A stretch of DNA of 64,000 nucleotides from CAIYPG01 sp903864555 (GCA_947474715.1 CANJJT010000005.1:1-64000); one strand, 5' to 3'; shown: positions 26,021-35,396, numbered from the stretch's first letter. Program-made: numbers and translations. The notes: a model not told the origin generated them from the letters alone.

Positions 26021-28003
26021 TCAGGTGGTCCAGCCGGACATGTCCTCGATCAGCGGCGGCATCGGGCTGTCCAGGGCAGCGCAGATGGCGCGCATCAATT
26101 CGCCTTCAGTCAAGGTGATGCGACCATCGGCCAGGACCACTTCCAGGCAGCCCTTGATGAAAGCCGGCTTGCGCAGGGGCGCGAGCAGCTTCAGTTCATA
26201 GAATGCCGCTTCCACACTGCCTGGCGTGATGCTGGCTGACTGCAGCAGCGCGGGAGGCAGTCCAAGCGCCGCCATCACCCCGGCTGCGGCCGCCTGGCCA
26301 CCCGGGGCGCAGCGTGCCAGCAGCGCCAGCACCGTGGCTGCCTCGCGGCCGAGCCCGGACAGGTTCTGGTGCTTCACCGGTGGTGCTCCCCTGGGTGGCG
26401 TGCCGAGGTGGCGGCGGCACAGGGTAAGCAGCACGAATTCACCGGGTGTCACACGACTGTCGGCGTCGATCATCGAGGAGACCAGGGCCAGCATGCGGGC
26501 GCGTTCGGCCTCGTCCAGGGAGCCGAGAGTCGGTGCGGCCAGTTCAAACACCGGCAGCCGGGCGCGCAGTCCGATGGGGGCCAGGGCCTGCGCCAGGGTG
26601 TCCGCCTCAGCCGCGACCCTGCTGCCCAGGGCGCTGCGTATGTGTTCGAGTTGTTGCTGGCGCACCTCGCCCTGATTGAGCAGCAGGGCCAGCAGCGCGG
26701 CCTGTGCCCCGGAGTCTGTCCTCATCGCCGAGCGGACAGGCTCCGGCAGGCTGTCGAGCAGCCTGCGGGCGTGGTCGACCTGCTGCGGCTTGAGTGTGCC
26801 TATGCTGGCCATCATGCGGTTGGCCAGTTGTCCGGTTGCCATCCCGCTCGCCATGAAAGCGCCAGCCTCCGCGGCACCTGCCAGGCCGGATGCGACAGCG
26901 ACGGGTGGCGTGCTGCCGAGGGCTCCGTTGGCGCTGCTGTCCTCAGAGGCCGAGGCAGTGGCTTGCGTCGCAGCGGTGCGCTTCATCCTGTCATTGAGGA
27001 TCAAGCGCCCGCCGGGACCGAGGATGCGCGTGATGCGCTCATCCAGCGGGGGATGCGTGGCAAACAGGCTGGTTACGACCGGTTCGCCGAAGTACATGTG
27101 GCTGAATTCTTCGGCATGGCGCTCCGTGACCCCGGACCCGTGCAGGCCGATCTTGTGCAGGGCGCTGCCGATGCCTTCGGGATTGCGCGTGAATTGCACG
27201 GAGGAGGCGTCGGCGAGATATTCACGCTGGCGTGCGATGGCGGCCTTGATGAGGTTGCCGAACAGCACACCGATGGAGCCGATGGCCCAGATCGCCAGGC
27301 CCACCACCAGGATGCGCAAGTCACCCTTGCTGCGGCCGCCGGAATCACCATCGTTGCCACCACCCCCGCCGAGGCGCATCAGGAAACGCCCCAGCGTGCC
27401 TATCATCACCATGCCGGCGATCACACCCATGAGACGGATGTTGAGGCGCATGTCGCCGTTCAGCACATGGCTGTACTCATGGGCGATCACGCCCTGCAGT
27501 TCATCGCGGCTGAGCCTTTCGAGGGCGCCGCGGGTGACCGTGATGGCGGCTTCGTTCGGTGAGTAGCCCGCGGCGAAGGCATTGATCTGGTCTTGTCCGT
27601 CCATCACAAAGATGTGCGGGACATTGATGCCGGAGGCGATGGCCATTTCCTCGATGATGTTGATGAGGCGCCGTTCGCCCGGTTCACGGGTGTCCCGCGG
27701 GACCCTGCGTGCGCCCACCATCTCGGCCACCGCGGCGCCGCCGCCGGACAGGGCGTACAGCCGCGTCAGGGTGCCGGCTGTGATGATGCACAGCACCACG
27801 GCGGTGGTGATCCACCAGGCAGAGCGCGGCACGCTCGCGAACGCAGTGCCAAGGGGAAAGGGCGGCAGATCCGCCATGGCAATAAAGATCGCCCCGCCCA
27901 CCAGATTGATGGCCAGCACGATGAGTACGACCGAGATGAGAAAGAGCACGACCATCAGCGTGGTCTGCCGCCTGGCGCGGTCCTGATGCGCGAAGAAGTC
28001 CAT
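26021..28003 (-). CDS. HtpX-like M48 metallopeptidase with long C-terminal region
   Basis: 660 residues. Two N-terminal membrane helices (about 15-42 and 64-82) lead to an M48 peptidase domain with the zinc motif H175-E-Y-S-H179 and the third ligand Glu in REYLADASSVQFTRNPEG. Two more membrane segments flank a glycine-rich loop near 205-225. After about residue 350 comes an Ala/Ser-rich linker and a helical C-terminal region. It includes ADSRVTPGEFVLLTLC and ADGRITLTEGELMRAICAALDSP, which recall TerB-type repeats. HtpX itself ends near residue 300, so this is the long form. The lemA gene lies 41 bases upstream in the same direction, a common pairing. Confidence 0.9.
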   Translation of the reverse strand: MDFFAHQDRARRQTTLMVVLFLISVVLIVLAINLVGGAIFIAMADLPPFPLGTAFASVPRSAWWITTAVVLCIITAGTLTRLYALSGGGAAVAEMVGARRVPRDTREPGERRLINIIEEMAIASGINVPHIFVMDGQDQINAFAAGYSPNEAAITVTRGALERLSRDELQGVIAHEYSHVLNGDMRLNIRLMGVIAGMVMIGTLGRFLMRLGGGGGNDGDSGGRSKGDLRILVVGLAIWAIGSIGVLFGNLIKAAIARQREYLADASSVQFTRNPEGIGSALHKIGLHGSGVTERHAEEFSHMYFGEPVVTSLFATHPPLDERITRILGPGGRLILNDRMKRTAATQATASASEDSSANGALGSTPPVAVASGLAGAAEAGAFMASGMATGQLANRMMASIGTLKPQQVDHARRLLDSLPEPVRSAMRTDSGAQAALLALLLNQGEVRQQQLEHIRSALGSRVAAEADTLAQALAPIGLRARLPVFELAAPTLGSLDEAERARMLALVSSMIDADSRVTPGEFVLLTLCRRHLGTPPRGAPPVKHQNLSGLGREAATVLALLARCAPGGQAAAAGVMAALGLPPALLQSASITPGSVEAAFYELKLLAPLRKPAFIKGCLEVVLADGRITLTEGELMRAICAALDSPMPPLIEDMSGWTT

Positions 28004-28044
28004 CGCGCCTTTGTCCTGTTGCCTGTCCCGGAATCAGTGCCGGA

Positions 28045-28632
28045 TCAGAAGGCGACCTTGACGGCCTTGCGCTCTTCTGGCGACTCGGTGGCTTCCAGCA
28101 GTGTGGCCGGCTGGAAGCTGCCCATGCCGGCGATGACATTGTTCGGGAACACTTCGATGGCGGTGTTGTAGCTCATGACGGCATCGTTGTAGGCCTGGCG
28201 CGCGAAGGCGATCTTGTTCTCGGTGCTGCCCAGCTCTTCGGTGAGCTGCATCATGTTGGCATTGGCCTTGAGATCGGGATAGGCCTCCGACAGTGCGAAC
28301 AGCCGGCCCAGGGCGCCGGACAGTCCGGCCTCGGCGGCTGCCATGCCCTGGATGGCGGCCCCATCGGCGGGATTGGCCGCAGCCCGGCCGGCGGCGGTCT
28401 GGGCGCTGTTGCGCGCGGCAATCACGGCTTCCAGGGTCTGGCGCTCATGCGCGAGATAGGCCTTGGCCGTCTCCACCAGGTTGGGGATCAGGTCATAGCG
28501 ACGCTTGAGCTGGACGTCGATCTGGGCCCAGGCGTTCTTGAACCGGTTGCGCAGGCTGACCAGCCGGTTGTAGATGCTGATGATGCCGATGAGCAGTGCG
28601 CCCATGATCGCGAAGAAAATGATCAGCCCCAT
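28045..28632 (-). CDS. LemA family protein
   Basis: 195 residues: one N-terminal membrane helix (3-22), then a helical bundle. The family block YNRLVSLRNRFKNAWAQIDVQLKRRYDLIPNLVETAKAYLAHE is unmistakable, as is the C-terminal FPNNVIAGMGSFQPATLLEA. LemA proteins are membrane-anchored with an outside coiled bundle; their function is not settled, but they often pair with M48 peptidases or TPM-domain proteins. Here it is the first gene of a two-gene unit with the long M48 peptidase. Confidence 0.93.
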   Translation of the reverse strand: MGLIIFFAIMGALLIGIISIYNRLVSLRNRFKNAWAQIDVQLKRRYDLIPNLVETAKAYLAHERQTLEAVIAARNSAQTAAGRAAANPADGAAIQGMAAAEAGLSGALGRLFALSEAYPDLKANANMMQLTEELGSTENKIAFARQAYNDAVMSYNTAIEVFPNNVIAGMGSFQPATLLEATESPEERKAVKVAF

Positions 28633-28860
28633 GATTCCACCTCCCGGAAAAGTTTTTCCATTCTAGCGGTGGAATGGCGGTGTCGGCCTTTGCTGTTCGG
28701 CAAAAACAGCGGCCAACCGGGAACAATTGCCGGCTCTGGGGGCGTGTGCCGCGTGACAGGCTTGCTCAATCAGCGGGATGGGATGTCGGGCGATGCCGGC
28801 ATGGCGCTTGCCAGCCTGACCCGGGCAGATGCCTTCATCCATCCCTCGAGGAACACCACT

Positions 28861-29466
28861 TTGCTCATCAGAACAGATACCCAGCCCGCAATTCAGGCCC
28901 GCGGCCTGAACCGGCGCAAGCGCGACAATACCGACGAAAGCTCCGTTCCCGACGGGCGCATCCAGCTGCCCCACGAGCGCGATGAGTCACCGCAAGCGCA
29001 AAACACATCCAACCCGGTCATCTGCCAGGGCTGGCGCGACTCGATCAGCGAACAGCAGGTCACCGACCGGCGAGGCCAGGCGGTGGAGGCGTTTCGCGAC
29101 GCTACCGGGGGGCTTCCAGTGCAGGTACCGAAGCCGGCCGCAATCCACCGCGTCAGCGTGCGAGGCGTGGCACCCGCAGCACTGCGGGCGGGGCGCCCCG
29201 AAACAAACGGCCTAGATGAGCGGGGTGGGCTGGCGTTCGCGTATCGGGTGATCCGGCTCCGGGCCTTTGGGGTCGGGCCCCAGTGGCTGGGGTGGTTCGT
29301 CGATGGGGGGGCCGGGTGTGTGTTCTTCATCCATGGCAGCACTTTCAGCGTGAGTGTGACGGATAGGGCGGAAGTGACCAGTCGGCCTGCCTCGGCGCCG
29401 GGACGCGGTGTCCGGCCTAGACGATATCTTCGTAACGGATGCCGGCCTTGCGCAGCATGGCGCTGA
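28861..29466 (+). CDS. Possible small hypothetical protein, 3' end uncertain
   Basis: From a TTG with GAGGAA eight bases upstream, the frame gives a very polar protein. Its first 90 or so codons show the strong third-base G/C bias of the real genes and carry RRKRDNTDESSVPDGRIQLP then HERDES. Acidic blocks of this LPHERDES type occur in short betaproteobacterial hypothetical proteins, as far as I recall. The frame stays open to 29466, but after about residue 110 the sequence no longer looks protein-like and overlaps an opposite small gene. The natural end may have been lost by a frameshift; a TAG at 29213 is available in another frame. Confidence 0.35.
   Translation: MLIRTDTQPAIQARGLNRRKRDNTDESSVPDGRIQLPHERDESPQAQNTSNPVICQGWRDSISEQQVTDRRGQAVEAFRDATGGLPVQVPKPAAIHRVSVRGVAPAALRAGRPETNGLDERGGLAFAYRVIRLRAFGVGPQWLGWFVDGGAGCVFFIHGSTFSVSVTDRAEVTSRPASAPGRGVRPRRYLRNGCRPCAAWR
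29212..29334 (-). CDS. Short proline-rich acidic peptide
   Basis: A 40-residue frame starting MDEEHTPGPPIDEPPQPLG and ending REPTPLI-like (IRERQPTPLI). It is dominated by Pro, Glu and Asp, and lies 82 bases after the class II aldolase gene in the same direction. Such small proline-rich proteins occur in beta- and gammaproteobacteria without a known function. No strong ribosome site precedes the ATG, and the frame is open further upstream, so the start is uncertain. It overlaps the doubtful tail of the rightward hypothetical gene. Confidence 0.4.
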   Translation of the reverse strand: MDEEHTPGPPIDEPPQPLGPDPKGPEPDHPIRERQPTPLI

Positions 29467-30199
29467 AAATGCCGGAGGTGCCATCTTCATTCCTGGGCCG
29501 GTTGGCCTGCTTGTTGCGCATCGGCGAGCCCTCGACGACCTCGCGCGGCAGGGTCTGATTGGCGCCGGACATGCTGTCGGTGGCCATCTGGATCTGGCAG
29601 GCGCGTTCCATGGTCCAGTAGCTGACGAACATCTGGGGAATGTCGCGCGCGATGGCCAGCAGGCCGTGGTTGCGCAGGATGAGCAGATTCTTGCGCCCCA
29701 GGTTGGCCACCAGGCGCGGTTGCTCGTCGAGGTCGGTCACCGTGCCTTCGAAGTCATGGTAGGCGATCCGGCCATTGAGCATGATGCTGTAGAAATTGTC
29801 GTTGCGCAGGCCTTCCTGCTTGCAGGAAACGGCCATGCCTGCGGTGGTGTGGGTGTGCATGATGCAGTGCGCATCCTCGCGCACGGCATGGATGGCCGAG
29901 TGGATGACGAAGCCGGCCCGGTTGACTGCGTAAGGGGAGCCATCCAGCACGTCACCGGCCAGGTTGATGCGCACCAGATTGGAGGCGGTGACTTCGCCGT
30001 AGTGAAGGCCGAAGGGATTGATCAGGAACTCGGTGCCGGGGCCGGGAACGCGCGCGGTGATGTGGTTGAACACCAGTTCGCTCCAGCCGAACCAGTCGAC
30101 CAGGCGGTAGCAGGCGGCCAGTTCCAGGCGCAGCCGCCATTCGGCATCGGTGAATTGTTCGGGGCGATGCAGGGCGGCTTGCTTGAGGCCTGAATCCAT
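29417..30199 (-). CDS. Class II aldolase/adducin family protein
   Basis: 260 residues of the class II aldolase/adducin fold. The zinc ligands are in CIMHTHTTAGMAVS (His pair) and in LRNHGLLAIARDI. The N-terminal block LAACYRLVDWFGWSELVFNHITARVPG and the phosphate-site segment INPFGLHYGEVTASNLVRI also fit. Members are sugar-phosphate aldolases or carboxylases or, in adducin-like bacterial forms, uncharacterised lyases. The gene begins the leftward series after a PanE-like reductase gene 61 bases upstream, and the two may be cotranscribed. Confidence 0.88.
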   Translation of the reverse strand: MDSGLKQAALHRPEQFTDAEWRLRLELAACYRLVDWFGWSELVFNHITARVPGPGTEFLINPFGLHYGEVTASNLVRINLAGDVLDGSPYAVNRAGFVIHSAIHAVREDAHCIMHTHTTAGMAVSCKQEGLRNDNFYSIMLNGRIAYHDFEGTVTDLDEQPRLVANLGRKNLLILRNHGLLAIARDIPQMFVSYWTMERACQIQMATDSMSGANQTLPREVVEGSPMRNKQANRPRNEDGTSGIFSAMLRKAGIRYEDIV

Positions 30200-30260
30200 G
30201 TTTCGGGTCCTTGCGTGGGGTGGAATCTGTCACCCCCATTCTACGTCCGCCCGCTCACCT

Positions 30261-31247
30261 TCAGGTCGATGGCAGCAGGCCCAGCACCTGCGCGCGCATG
30301 CGCGTCAGGGCATACGTGGCAGACATCATGGGCGCCGCGAACCCCACCGCTTCGGCGGCTTCCACCACCGCGCCCAGGATGCCGTCAATCTCCAGCACCC
30401 GCCCGGCTTCGAGGTCCTGCAGCATGGAGGTCTTGATGGTGCCCAGCTTGCGCGTGAGGGCGATGCGATCGACCGGCTTGATGTCCACTTCGATGCCGAG
30501 CTGGCGACCCAGCGCCAGCGCTTCGCCCATCATGTCGGCAAACAGGCGGTGCAGGCGCGGATCGTCGATCAGCCTGTCGGTCGAGCAGCCCACCAGGGCG
30601 CTCACCGGGTTGAAGCAGAGGTTGCCCAGCAGTTTGAGCCAGATTTCCTTGCGCACATCGGCGCTGGCTTCGGCGGCAAAACCCGCTTTTGCGAAGGCCG
30701 CAGCGATGAGCCGGGCACGCTCACTCGGCGCGCCGGCCACCGGCTCGCCGAAGACGATGCGGTTGCCCGAGGCATGCACGCTGACACCCGGTTCCGGCGA
30801 GGCGCAGGCTGGAAAAACCACGCAGCCGAGGATGCGTCCGGCGGCAATCGCGCCAGCCGTCAATCCCTGCGGATCGACCGAGCGCAGCGCGTGGCCCTGC
30901 AGTTTTCCGGGTGCTTCGAGGAAGTACCACCAGGGCAGCCCGTTCAGCGCCGGCACCACGGTGGTCTGCGGGCCCAGCAAGGGCGCGATGGATTGTGCTG
31001 CGGCGGGCAGCGAGGGGGCCTTGACCGTGAGGATCACCACGTCCTGCTGGCCGAGGTCTTCGGCGTGCTCACTGACCGCCACTTTCTCGGCGAACTGGCG
31101 GCCTTCGCTGCTCAGGCGGATGCCGTGGCTGCGTATGGCTTCGAGTGTCCTGCCGCGGGCCAGCATGCTGACCTGTTCTCCCGAGGCGGCGAGGCGGGCG
31201 GCGAAATAGCCGCCGATGGCTCCGGCGCCGACGATGGCGATTTTCAT
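30261..31247 (-). CDS. 2-dehydropantoate 2-reductase family protein
   Basis: 328 residues with the ApbA/PanE pattern. The NADP site is IAIVGAGAIGGYFAARLA at the N-terminus, and the central VILTVKAPSLPAAAQSI carries the conserved Lys region. The catalytic-domain block RKEIWLKLLGNLCFNPVSALVG supplies the Lys and Asn that contact the keto acid. Ketopantoate reduction for pantothenate synthesis is the classic role, but many paralogs in catabolic clusters reduce other 2-keto acids. The neighbours (aldolase-family protein, TctC receptors) argue for the latter, so I withhold the panE symbol. Confidence 0.88.
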   Translation of the reverse strand: MKIAIVGAGAIGGYFAARLAASGEQVSMLARGRTLEAIRSHGIRLSSEGRQFAEKVAVSEHAEDLGQQDVVILTVKAPSLPAAAQSIAPLLGPQTTVVPALNGLPWWYFLEAPGKLQGHALRSVDPQGLTAGAIAAGRILGCVVFPACASPEPGVSVHASGNRIVFGEPVAGAPSERARLIAAAFAKAGFAAEASADVRKEIWLKLLGNLCFNPVSALVGCSTDRLIDDPRLHRLFADMMGEALALGRQLGIEVDIKPVDRIALTRKLGTIKTSMLQDLEAGRVLEIDGILGAVVEAAEAVGFAAPMMSATYALTRMRAQVLGLLPST

Positions 31248-31349
31248 GAGGTACTCCGGCTGGATGTGCGGGCTTCAGCGATTGCAGCCCGAGGGCGGGG
31301 GAGGGGCGACGCGGGTGCGGGCGCACGCGTCGCCAGTGGAACGGGCAGC

Positions 31350-32309
31350 TTACTCGAGGGAGATCTTGTTGCGCTGGATGACTTCCGCCCAGCGCTTGGA
31401 TTCATTCTGCACCCACTGGCGGTATTCCTGCGGGGTGGAGGCGCTGGCGACGGCCGCCTGCTCTGCATACTTGTCGCTGACATCGGTGGAGCGCAGGGAG
31501 GCCGTGGCGGCCTGCACGATACGATCCTGGATGGCCTGCGGTGTCTTCGCCTGGACGGCCAGGCCGTAGACGTCTTCGGAGATCAGCGCGGCATGGCCCA
31601 GTTCCACCACCGAGGGCACGTCAGGCAGCAGCGGGGAACGCTTGGGGCTGGTGATGGCGAGGGCCCTGGCGGCGCCGCTTTTCAACTGGCCCAGCGGCAC
31701 GTTGGCATTGGCCACCAGGATTTGCACCTGACCGCCGATCAGGTCGGTGAGGGCGGGCGCCACGCCCTTGTAAGGGATGTGGGCGATGTCGATCTTCAGC
31801 TCCTGTGCGAGCAGTGCGCCGGCCAGGTGCAGCGTGCCGCCGCTGCCGGATGAACCGTAGTTCAGTTTGCCCGGTGCCTGGCGTGCCGCCTTCACCAGCG
31901 CGTCGATCGAGGTGATGCCCAGCTTGCCGTTGACAGTGACCAGATTGGGCACCCGCGACACCGTGGTGAGCAGCGCCAGTTCACCATCGATGGAATAGGG
32001 GATCTTGGTAAGGTGCGGCAGGATGGTGAGGGACGAAGGTCCGGCCAGCACGATGTTGTAGCCATCGGCGGGGCCCTTGGCGATCGAGTCGACCGCAGTC
32101 ATGCCGGAGGCACCCGGACGCGCTTCCACCACCACCTGCTGGCCGAGGCTTTCGCTCATTTTCGGCGCCAGGATGCGGGCAAAGAAATCCACCGAACCAC
32201 CGGCAGCGAAGGGGTTGATCAGCTTGATCGGGCGTTGTGGCCAGGCCTGGGCCCAGGCCTGTGAGGTGCAGGCCATGCCGAGCAGCAGGTACAGGGGCAG
32301 TCGTTTCAT
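31350..32309 (-). CDS. TctC/Bug-type receptor
   Basis: 319 residues with a signal peptide (cut near AWA-QAWPQRP). Family blocks include IKLINPFAAGGSVDFFARILAPKM, EARPGASGMTAVDSIAKGPADGYN, NYGSSGSGGTLHLAGALLAQE and IPYKGVAPALTDLIGGQVQILV. It is a periplasmic small-acid binding protein. It follows the PanE-like gene upstream by about 100 bases, in the same direction. No TctA or TctB permease gene is near. Confidence 0.9.
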   Translation of the reverse strand: MKRLPLYLLLGMACTSQAWAQAWPQRPIKLINPFAAGGSVDFFARILAPKMSESLGQQVVVEARPGASGMTAVDSIAKGPADGYNIVLAGPSSLTILPHLTKIPYSIDGELALLTTVSRVPNLVTVNGKLGITSIDALVKAARQAPGKLNYGSSGSGGTLHLAGALLAQELKIDIAHIPYKGVAPALTDLIGGQVQILVANANVPLGQLKSGAARALAITSPKRSPLLPDVPSVVELGHAALISEDVYGLAVQAKTPQAIQDRIVQAATASLRSTDVSDKYAEQAAVASASTPQEYRQWVQNESKRWAEVIQRNKISLE

Positions 32310-32416
32310 GTGCTTCTCCTGGTGTTTTTTCTTCCGGGCGGGGCTCGCCAGTGATGCGAGGCTTTTAATCCCCAGCCGTGACGGGTGTCAAGCAGCGAAT
32401 GCCGCCGGTCTTTTCC

Positions 32417-33169
32417 TTATACGCTCTCAAAGGCTCGCCACAGCAACAGCAAGCCACCCGTCAGGATCAGCCCATCCATCATCAGGGCATGCACACGTAT
32501 CGACATGCGCTGCATCAGCCAGCGTGCAACGAAGGGGCCGGGAATGGTGCACAGCCCGATCAGCAGCCCGGCGAGGAGCAAGGTCGGGCCGAGCAGGCCG
32601 GCGCTGCCGAACACCAGCATCTTGAGCACATTGATGACCGTCGAGACGGCCGCATCGGTGGCGATGAGCGGCGTGCCTTGCACGCCGGCCGCCATCAGCA
32701 CGCTGAGCAGGAACAGCCCGGTGCCCGTCATGCCGCCGGCCAGTAGCCCGTAGCCGGCACCTGCCGCCGACAGGCCATGGCCGCCCAGGGTGTAGCGGGC
32801 CCGGGCCAGCAGGCGCCGCAGCGGCACGCTCAAAACCAGAAAGGCCCCCAATGCGAAGGCGATCCAGCGCGTATCCAGCCAGGTGAAGATGAGCGAGCCC
32901 AGCAGGGCACCGGGTAATGCCCCCGCCAGCACCCGCAGGGCCTGGGCGCGCTGGATGTCGCGCCAGAATGCGGCCAGGCGCGAGAGATTGGTCATCAGCG
33001 CGGCCAGGCTCATCACCGGCACCACATTGGCGATGCCGACGACCGGAGCGAGGAACACCGGCAGGATGAGTCCGACGCCCTGGCCGGACAGCCCGCCCAG
33101 CACCGAGCCGAGGAAGGCGGCCAGCGCCACGGCCGCCAGTTGCAGTGCGCTGGCGTCAGCCCAGTTCAT
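32417..33169 (-). CDS. TauE/SafE family sulfite exporter-type permease
   Basis: 250 residues, about eight membrane helices. The two half-repeats LGSVLGGLSGQGVGLILPVFLAPVVG and GYGLLAGGMTGTGLFLLSVLMAAGVQ carry the Gly-rich motifs of the TauE/SafE family (DUF81). Members export sulfite, sulfoacetate or other organic anions. It lies among TctC receptor genes and could move the same or a related carboxylate or sulfonate; that is inference. Confidence 0.88.
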   Translation of the reverse strand: MNWADASALQLAAVALAAFLGSVLGGLSGQGVGLILPVFLAPVVGIANVVPVMSLAALMTNLSRLAAFWRDIQRAQALRVLAGALPGALLGSLIFTWLDTRWIAFALGAFLVLSVPLRRLLARARYTLGGHGLSAAGAGYGLLAGGMTGTGLFLLSVLMAAGVQGTPLIATDAAVSTVINVLKMLVFGSAGLLGPTLLLAGLLIGLCTIPGPFVARWLMQRMSIRVHALMMDGLILTGGLLLLWRAFESV

Positions 33170-33227
33170 GCCGGGTGCCCTGTGCCTGCCTCTGCCGGGG
33201 TCCGGCTGAGACAGGACTGCACGGCCA

Positions 33228-34217
33228 TCAATCGGTGGAGGTGATGTTGGCTTCCCGTATCACCTTGCCCAGGCGATTGGTTTCGGCCTGCAGGAATTTC
33301 TTGAAGCCATCGGGTGTGCTGGCGATGATGGCGGTGTCGGTCTGCGCCATCTTTTCCTTCACCATGCTGTCCTTGCTGGTGATCTGGAACCAGCTGTTGA
33401 TCTTGTTGACGATCGCGGGTGGCGTTTTCAGCGGCGCGAGCAGGCCCAGCCAGCTGGAGTATTCGTAATCCTTGATGCCCAGTTCCTGCACCGTGGGCAG
33501 GTCGGGCATCAGCGGCGTGCGGATGTCGCCGGTGACGCCGATGGCGAGCAGCTTGCCGGATTTCACGAAGGACAGCGATGCCAGGGTGGTACCTGCGGTG
33601 GCATTGACGCGTCCGGCGATCAGGTCGGTGAGCCGCTCCGATGGTTTCTTGTAGTAGACGTAGGTGACCTTGGTGTTGGTCATCGAATGCAGCAGCAGTC
33701 CGGGCATGTGGGTGGAGCTGCCCAGGCCGGTGGCGGACCAGAACAGCTTCTCCGGATTGGCCTTGGCATAGGCGATGTAATCGGCCAGCGTCTTGTAGGG
33801 CGCGGAGGGGTGCACCAGGATCATGAAGAAGCGCTTGGTTACCAGCATCACCGGGGAGAAGCTGTTGACGGCATCGTAGCCGGCGTCCTTGTTCACCAGT
33901 GGCAGCGTGACGAATGAGGAGGCGGTGCCCAGCAGCGTGTAGCCGTCGGGTGTGGCACGGGACACGAAATTGGCGCCGATGGTGCCGCCGCCGCCACCCT
34001 TGTATTCGATGACGAGGGTCGGCGCGTTGGGAATCTTGCGCATGGCTTCGATATGCAGGCGGTATTCGGTGTCCACCGAGCCGGGGCCTTCGGTGGCGAA
34101 TACCAGGCTGATCGGCTTGTTGCCGAAATTGTCGGCAGATTGCTGGGCGAGGGCATTGCCGCCCAGGCTGAGCGCCGCGGCCGCTGCAGCGGCCAGTCTG
34201 ATCAGGGTCTGCTTCAT
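33228..34217 (-). CDS. TctC/Bug-type receptor
   Basis: 329 residues from the ATG before KQTLIRLAAAA, which has AGGAGA just upstream; an ATG 30 codons earlier is rejected. Signal peptide cut near ALA-QQSADNF. The family blocks are ISLVFATEGPGSVDTEYRLH, EYKGGGGGTIGANFVSRATPDGY, WSATGLGSSTHMPGLLLHSM and RLTDLIAGRVNATAGTT. The ligand loop GPGSVD differs from the PGGPTD of the two downstream paralogs, which suggests a different ligand. Confidence 0.9.
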   Translation of the reverse strand: MKQTLIRLAAAAAAALSLGGNALAQQSADNFGNKPISLVFATEGPGSVDTEYRLHIEAMRKIPNAPTLVIEYKGGGGGTIGANFVSRATPDGYTLLGTASSFVTLPLVNKDAGYDAVNSFSPVMLVTKRFFMILVHPSAPYKTLADYIAYAKANPEKLFWSATGLGSSTHMPGLLLHSMTNTKVTYVYYKKPSERLTDLIAGRVNATAGTTLASLSFVKSGKLLAIGVTGDIRTPLMPDLPTVQELGIKDYEYSSWLGLLAPLKTPPAIVNKINSWFQITSKDSMVKEKMAQTDTAIIASTPDGFKKFLQAETNRLGKVIREANITSTD

Positions 34218-34278
34218 GGTTCTCTCCTGTTTTGCTCTATTCATTCTGTTGTTTGTGGCGGTGGGCGCCGGGTCAGGC

Positions 34279-35253
34279 TTATTCCGGAACGATCTTCGCG
34301 TCGGCAATCACTTTCCGCCAGCGCTCGTAGTCCTCGCGCATCTGGCGTCCGATGGCCTCCGGCGTCGTGGGGGTCGCTTCGAAGCCCTGGGGGGTCAGGA
34401 TCTTTGCCATGGCGTCCTCACGCAACACCTGGCCGGCCACGGCGTTCAGGCGATTGATGATGGGCGCCGGGGTTTTCGCCGGGGCGAAGAAGGCGTACCA
34501 GGTGGAGACCTGGTAACCCTTGTAGCCCAGTTCATCCATGGTGGGGATGTCCGGGGCCGCGGGCGAGCGCGTCAGCGTGCCCACCGCGAGGCCCACCAGC
34601 TTGCCGCTGCGCACATGCGGGATGATCGTGCCCATGCTGTTGAGCATCAACTGGACGCGGCCAGCCATCAGGTCGGCCATCACGGGCGCCGTGCCCTTGT
34701 AGGGGATGTGCAGCATTTCTGTGCCGGCCATGATGTTGAGCAGGGCGATGCCCAGATGATTGGAGCTGCCCACGCCCACCGAGCCGTAGTTGAGCTGGCC
34801 GGGTTTGGATTTGGCCAGTTTCACCAGTTCCGGAATCGACTTCACCCCGAGCGAGGGATGGGCCACGATCATCTGTGTGCTGTCCACCAGCTTGGTGATG
34901 GGCGTGATGTCCTTGAACGGGTCGAAGCCGACCTTGTCGCCGAACAGCGCCAGCGCCACGGCGGTGTGCCCCGCGGTGGTGAAGAGGATGGTGTAGCCAT
35001 CGGGTGCGGCACGCCCGGCCTGCTGGGTGCCGATGGTGCCGTTGGCACTGGGGATGTTCTCGACCACGAAGGACTGGCCGAGGATCTCGCCCATTTTTCC
35101 GCCCATGGTGCGGGCGACGAAATCAGTCGGACCACCCGGGGTGTAATTGACGATGATCTTGACCGGCTTGACGGGATAGTTCTGCGCCAGTGCCAGCGGA
35201 CTGATGGCCATGCCGGCCAGGGCCAGCGATGCCCACTGCAATGTCTTGTTCAT
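34279..35253 (-). CDS. TctC/Bug-type receptor (paralog of the 35397 gene)
   Basis: 324 residues. Signal peptide cut near ALA-QNYPVKP. The family ligand loop reads NYTPGGPTDFVART, followed by ENIPSANGTIGTQQAGRAAPDGY and NYGSVGVGSSNHLGIALLNIM. It is clearly closest to the receptor encoded next to it (35397-36368): the C-terminal ends are ADAKIVPE in both and many internal blocks coincide. A local tandem duplication is likely. The ribosome site GAGGAGA supports the start. Confidence 0.9.
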   Translation of the reverse strand: MNKTLQWASLALAGMAISPLALAQNYPVKPVKIIVNYTPGGPTDFVARTMGGKMGEILGQSFVVENIPSANGTIGTQQAGRAAPDGYTILFTTAGHTAVALALFGDKVGFDPFKDITPITKLVDSTQMIVAHPSLGVKSIPELVKLAKSKPGQLNYGSVGVGSSNHLGIALLNIMAGTEMLHIPYKGTAPVMADLMAGRVQLMLNSMGTIIPHVRSGKLVGLAVGTLTRSPAAPDIPTMDELGYKGYQVSTWYAFFAPAKTPAPIINRLNAVAGQVLREDAMAKILTPQGFEATPTTPEAIGRQMREDYERWRKVIADAKIVPE

Positions 35254-35396
35254 GAGTGCTTCTCCTCGGTTGGTCTGATACCGGTATTGCTGTTGTCGCT
35301 GCTGTTGCCGTCATTGCCGTTGCTTCGGCGGATTTGATTCATTGATACATCGATTCATTGATTCAGTGTCCGGCCGTGACATGGGTGGCATCAAGT

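Noticed and set aside
35336..35362. Two GATTCATTGAT copies between TctC genes as a possible operator or CRISPR-like unit
   Set aside because: Only two short copies 16 bases apart in a low-complexity gap; not enough for an array, kept only as a remark.
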